A stretch of DNA of 25,185 bases from the NCBI GenBank assembly GCA_937890825.1, contig CALADS010000029.1, positions 1 through 25,185 on the forward strand. The letters run 5' to 3'. A program made the position numbers and the translations under genes. This DNA comes from an uncultured Bacteroides sp. GTDB taxonomy: Bacteria > Bacteroidota > Bacteroidia > Bacteroidales > Bacteroidaceae. The notes under the pieces are model-generated. The model saw only the letters and a program-made list of their open reading frames with translations, was not told the DNA's origin and did not search any database. Below are positions 23,233 through 25,185 of the stretch, piece by piece. How positions within the stretch are numbered: the stretch's first letter is position 1; each line of letters opens with the position of its first letter.

Positions 23233-23370
23233 ATGACTAAAAACATGAATCGGATAAAAGTTGTTTTAGCAGAAAAGAACCTTACAAACAAATGGTCGGC
23301 AGAACAACCCCACAAGGATTCTGGAACAGCATCAAAATGGTATACCCAGCCTAATACAGGCAAATTTTAA
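23233..23370 (+). pseudogene. Decayed XRE/HTH-type regulator
   Basis: A 45-codon frame, MTKNMNRIKVVLAEKNLTNK then WSAEQPHKDSGTASKWYTQP, ending NTGKF. The start is like Cro/C1-type regulators of Bacteroides, whose first helices, as I recall, read MNRIKVVLAEK..TNKWLAEQLGKD..TVSKWC. Here leucines needed for the helix-turn-helix core are Ser and Pro, and the protein stops right after the second helix. It is therefore probably a remnant of a controller gene. The ATG at 23245 is an alternative start. It lies 57 nt before the methyltransferase, the usual place of a controller protein in restriction-modification loci. Confidence 0.6.
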
Positions 23371-23427
23371 TTGGCCAAATTCTTAAGCATAGATTAGAAT
23401 TATAAAAAGTAAGATTGAAAACAGATA

Positions 23428-24435
23428 ATGAAAAATAAGAAAATTATAAAAGAGTTCCATTTGTTTGCTGGAATAGGTGGTGGTATTTACGGAGGAGAAT
23501 TACTAGGTCATCAATGTTGTGGGGGAGTTGAAATTGACAATTATTGCAAAAATGTGCTTAGGCAAAGACAGAGAGACGGATGGATGACCCAATTTCCAAT
23601 ATATGATGACATTACTAATATAGACGGAAAGGATTTCATAGGAAAATTTGATATTCTTTGTGGTGGATTCCCTTGTCAAGCTTTTAGCTATGCAGCTCAT
23701 GGTAATAACATTAAGGAGAAGAATTTGTGGCCTTATATGTTTGAATTTGTAAAACGTTCTAATGCTCCTATTGTTTTTGCTGAGAACGTGACAATTGTTG
23801 CAATAGAAAAGGCAAAAACTGATTTGGAATCTATAGGATACAATGTGAAAAGATGCAGGTTGGCATGTATGGATTTACATGCAGATCATAAAAGGCCGAG
23901 ATTCTGGCTTTTAGCAATAAAAGATCAATCTATATTTGACTCTGTTGCAAACCAACTTGCAAAACTAAAAAAGTTTACTGCAGATTTTTGGTTAGAGAAT
24001 CCTCACAACTTAATTTATCCTGCTGAAGTACCTGTTTTGGCACCACAAAAGCGAGGTATTGGCAATGCTCAAGCCCCTATTGCAGCTGCTGTCGCTTTTA
24101 GAATATTAGCGAATAGATTTTTGAGCAATCTAAAGGATAATATTAATCCCTTGGGAAATGAGGTAGATGAAGTATTTGTAAAACAAGAGACATGGATACA
24201 GTCACAAAACCCTAACGATCCTATATATATTCACACCCCAACAACAATGGGTAATTATCATTATAAATCAATGATGAAACACCCATCATGTGCTAAATAT
24301 GTAAGAATATTTGGTAAACCGACTGCTTTGCATGCTGAATACTTGATGGGATTTCCATTAGGGGCTTCTTCTCCATATCCTATAAATATTAATAATTACA
24401 ACAAATGGAAAAATCAGATATCCAAAGAGGACTAG
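23428..24435 (+). CDS. DNA (cytosine-5) methyltransferase
   Basis: Transfers a methyl group from S-adenosylmethionine to C5 of cytosine in a specific sequence. It has 335 residues. Motif I HLFAGIGGG (11-19), motif II EID (35-37), motif IV GGFPCQAFS with the catalytic C83, motif VI AENV (118-121), motif VIII HKRPRFW (154-160) and motif X GIGNAQAP (210-217) are all present, so it should be active. Only 50 residues separate VIII from X, too few for a target-recognition domain; the 118 residues after X, with HTPTTMG and EYLMGFP near the end, probably do that job, as in phage-type enzymes. It is AT-rich. Its last 31 nt overlap the mcrB-like start, so the two are coupled. Confidence 0.93.
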   Translation: MKNKKIIKEFHLFAGIGGGIYGGELLGHQCCGGVEIDNYCKNVLRQRQRDGWMTQFPIYDDITNIDGKDFIGKFDILCGGFPCQAFSYAAHGNNIKEKNLWPYMFEFVKRSNAPIVFAENVTIVAIEKAKTDLESIGYNVKRCRLACMDLHADHKRPRFWLLAIKDQSIFDSVANQLAKLKKFTADFWLENPHNLIYPAEVPVLAPQKRGIGNAQAPIAAAVAFRILANRFLSNLKDNINPLGNEVDEVFVKQETWIQSQNPNDPIYIHTPTTMGNYHYKSMMKHPSCAKYVRIFGKPTALHAEYLMGFPLGASSPYPININNYNKWKNQISKED

Positions 24436-25185
24436 AACAATTTGTTGAAGAACTAACATCACAAACTTATTTGCATACATATAGAATGCAAAAGAGATCC
24501 TCTTTACTAGCAGACGGATTAGGTACACGAGCTAATTCCATATGGAAGATGGCAAATTACATAATCGCATATTGTGATGACTCCTCAGATACGCCAATTG
24601 AAAAATATCTTGATGGATGGGCGGCATTGTGCAAAAACTATAAAAATCAATTTCTATTCCTTGAATTAGATAAAAAAGGGCATTGGCAAATGTATAATTC
24701 TTATGGGAATTTAATGGGTGAAAATAGCTTTATTGTGGAATATCTACACAAACAGGGGTTAAGAAAAGCAAATAGGCAGAACCATACAAAGAATTCCAGT
24801 ACTTATCGCCCTTACATCACTGCCATAAAATCCAAGCCTTTTCTGCTTCTTGCCGGTATCTCTGGTACAGGAAAAAGCCGCATTGTGCGTGAGTTGGCTC
24901 GTGCCTGCTGGGAGAAAGGGTCAGAAGAATATACAGCACAAAAGCCCAGCAACTTTGAAATGATTCAAGTGAAACCCAACTGGCACGATTCAAGCGAGTT
25001 GTTTGGCTATATCAGCAGAGTTAGCGGACAACCAGAATATGTGCCGGGCGAGTTCCTCAAGTTTGTTGCTCGGGCATGGGAGAATATCAATATTCCTCAC
25101 TTTTTATGTCTGGATGAAATGAACCTTGCACCCGTGGAGCAATATTTTGCGGAATTTTTAAGCGTAATAGAATCCAGAAAGTGCA
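24405..25185 (+). CDS. McrB-like AAA+ restriction subunit, C-terminus beyond the window
   Basis: The first 260 codons are seen, open to the window edge. Residues 1-135 match nothing I recognise and sit where McrB proteins carry their DNA-recognition domain. The AAA+ domain follows: Walker A GISGTGKS (151-158), PNWHDSSELFGYIS (191-204) and Walker B FLCLDEMNLAPVEQYF (233-248), all typical of the McrB nucleotide-driven motor. Such a motor normally needs an McrC-type nuclease, expected just downstream. The ATG at 24405 lies in an A-rich leader inside the methyltransferase gene. GC content rises from about 34% (24421-24780) to about 48% (24841-25140) by hand count. Confidence 0.88.
   Translation, partial: MEKSDIQRGLEQFVEELTSQTYLHTYRMQKRSSLLADGLGTRANSIWKMANYIIAYCDDSSDTPIEKYLDGWAALCKNYKNQFLFLELDKKGHWQMYNSYGNLMGENSFIVEYLHKQGLRKANRQNHTKNSSTYRPYITAIKSKPFLLLAGISGTGKSRIVRELARACWEKGSEEYTAQKPSNFEMIQVKPNWHDSSELFGYISRVSGQPEYVPGEFLKFVARAWENINIPHFLCLDEMNLAPVEQYFAEFLSVIESRKC

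Noticed and set aside
23428..25185. Prophage or integrative element with integrase and attachment sites
   Set aside because: No integrase, phage structural gene or direct repeat pair at the borders is visible, and the nearest tRNA in the window is 18 kb away.

Overview
The window is a typical stretch of a Bacteroidales chromosome, most likely Bacteroides or Phocaeicola. Three things point there. Genes are preceded by the Bacteroidota -7 box TAnnTTTG, often with a TTTG-like -33 box about 19 nt upstream, rather than by sigma70 boxes. Shine-Dalgarno sequences are weak and A-rich. The gene content also fits: CarboxypepD_reg-like, DUF5106 and DUF308 proteins, type I asparaginase, and a UmuDC pair. 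No species can be named from the sequence alone.

Layout. 1-240: the 3' part of a tRNA-Asp and its terminator. 237-2608: two leftward envelope genes, a CarboxypepD_reg-like protein and a glucosaminidase with two LysM repeats. 2709-4365: a rightward cluster of cytidine deaminase, NADH pyrophosphatase (NudC type) and a small lipoprotein that looks like the remains of a longer gene. 4519-5232: a periplasmic TPR protein. 5432-5505: tRNA-Arg(TCT) with an excellent promoter and terminator. 5688-7404: a divergent pair, a dicarboxylate/amino-acid symporter and a GNAT acetyltransferase.

7485-13490 is a hexuronate catabolic locus. kdgK and eda run left. A LacI-family regulator, uxaA and an NhaC-type Na+/H+ antiporter run right. 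UxaA makes 2-keto-3-deoxygluconate from altronate, KdgK phosphorylates it and Eda splits it to pyruvate and glyceraldehyde-3-phosphate. Two related LacI-type palindromes sit at the back-to-back kdgK and lacI promoters, suggesting one regulator controls both arms.

13519-20396 holds unrelated housekeeping genes: a thioredoxin-like lipoprotein, DUF308 membrane protein, ABM-type monooxygenase, asparaginase, DUF418 membrane protein, Fe/Mn superoxide dismutase with an unusual hydrophobic N-terminus, NdpA-like nucleoid protein and YfcE-like phosphoesterase. 20548-22538 is a leftward umuD-umuC pair whose UmuD has a long N-terminal extension resembling a DNA-binding domain.

22539-23232 has no convincing gene but holds two tandem arrays, one of 11-bp units and one of five 22-bp units, directly before an AT-rich defence island. 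The island begins with a decayed HTH regulator, then an m5C DNA methyltransferase whose 3' end overlaps the start of an McrB-like AAA+ gene that runs off the window. A methyltransferase coupled to an McrB-type motor recalls LlaJI-type restriction-modification rather than classical methyl-dependent McrBC. Base composition changes sharply inside the mcrB-like gene just before its AAA domain, as if the methyltransferase and the DNA-recognition domain had been exchanged as one cassette onto a resident motor. This island and the arrays next to it are the most interesting part of the window.
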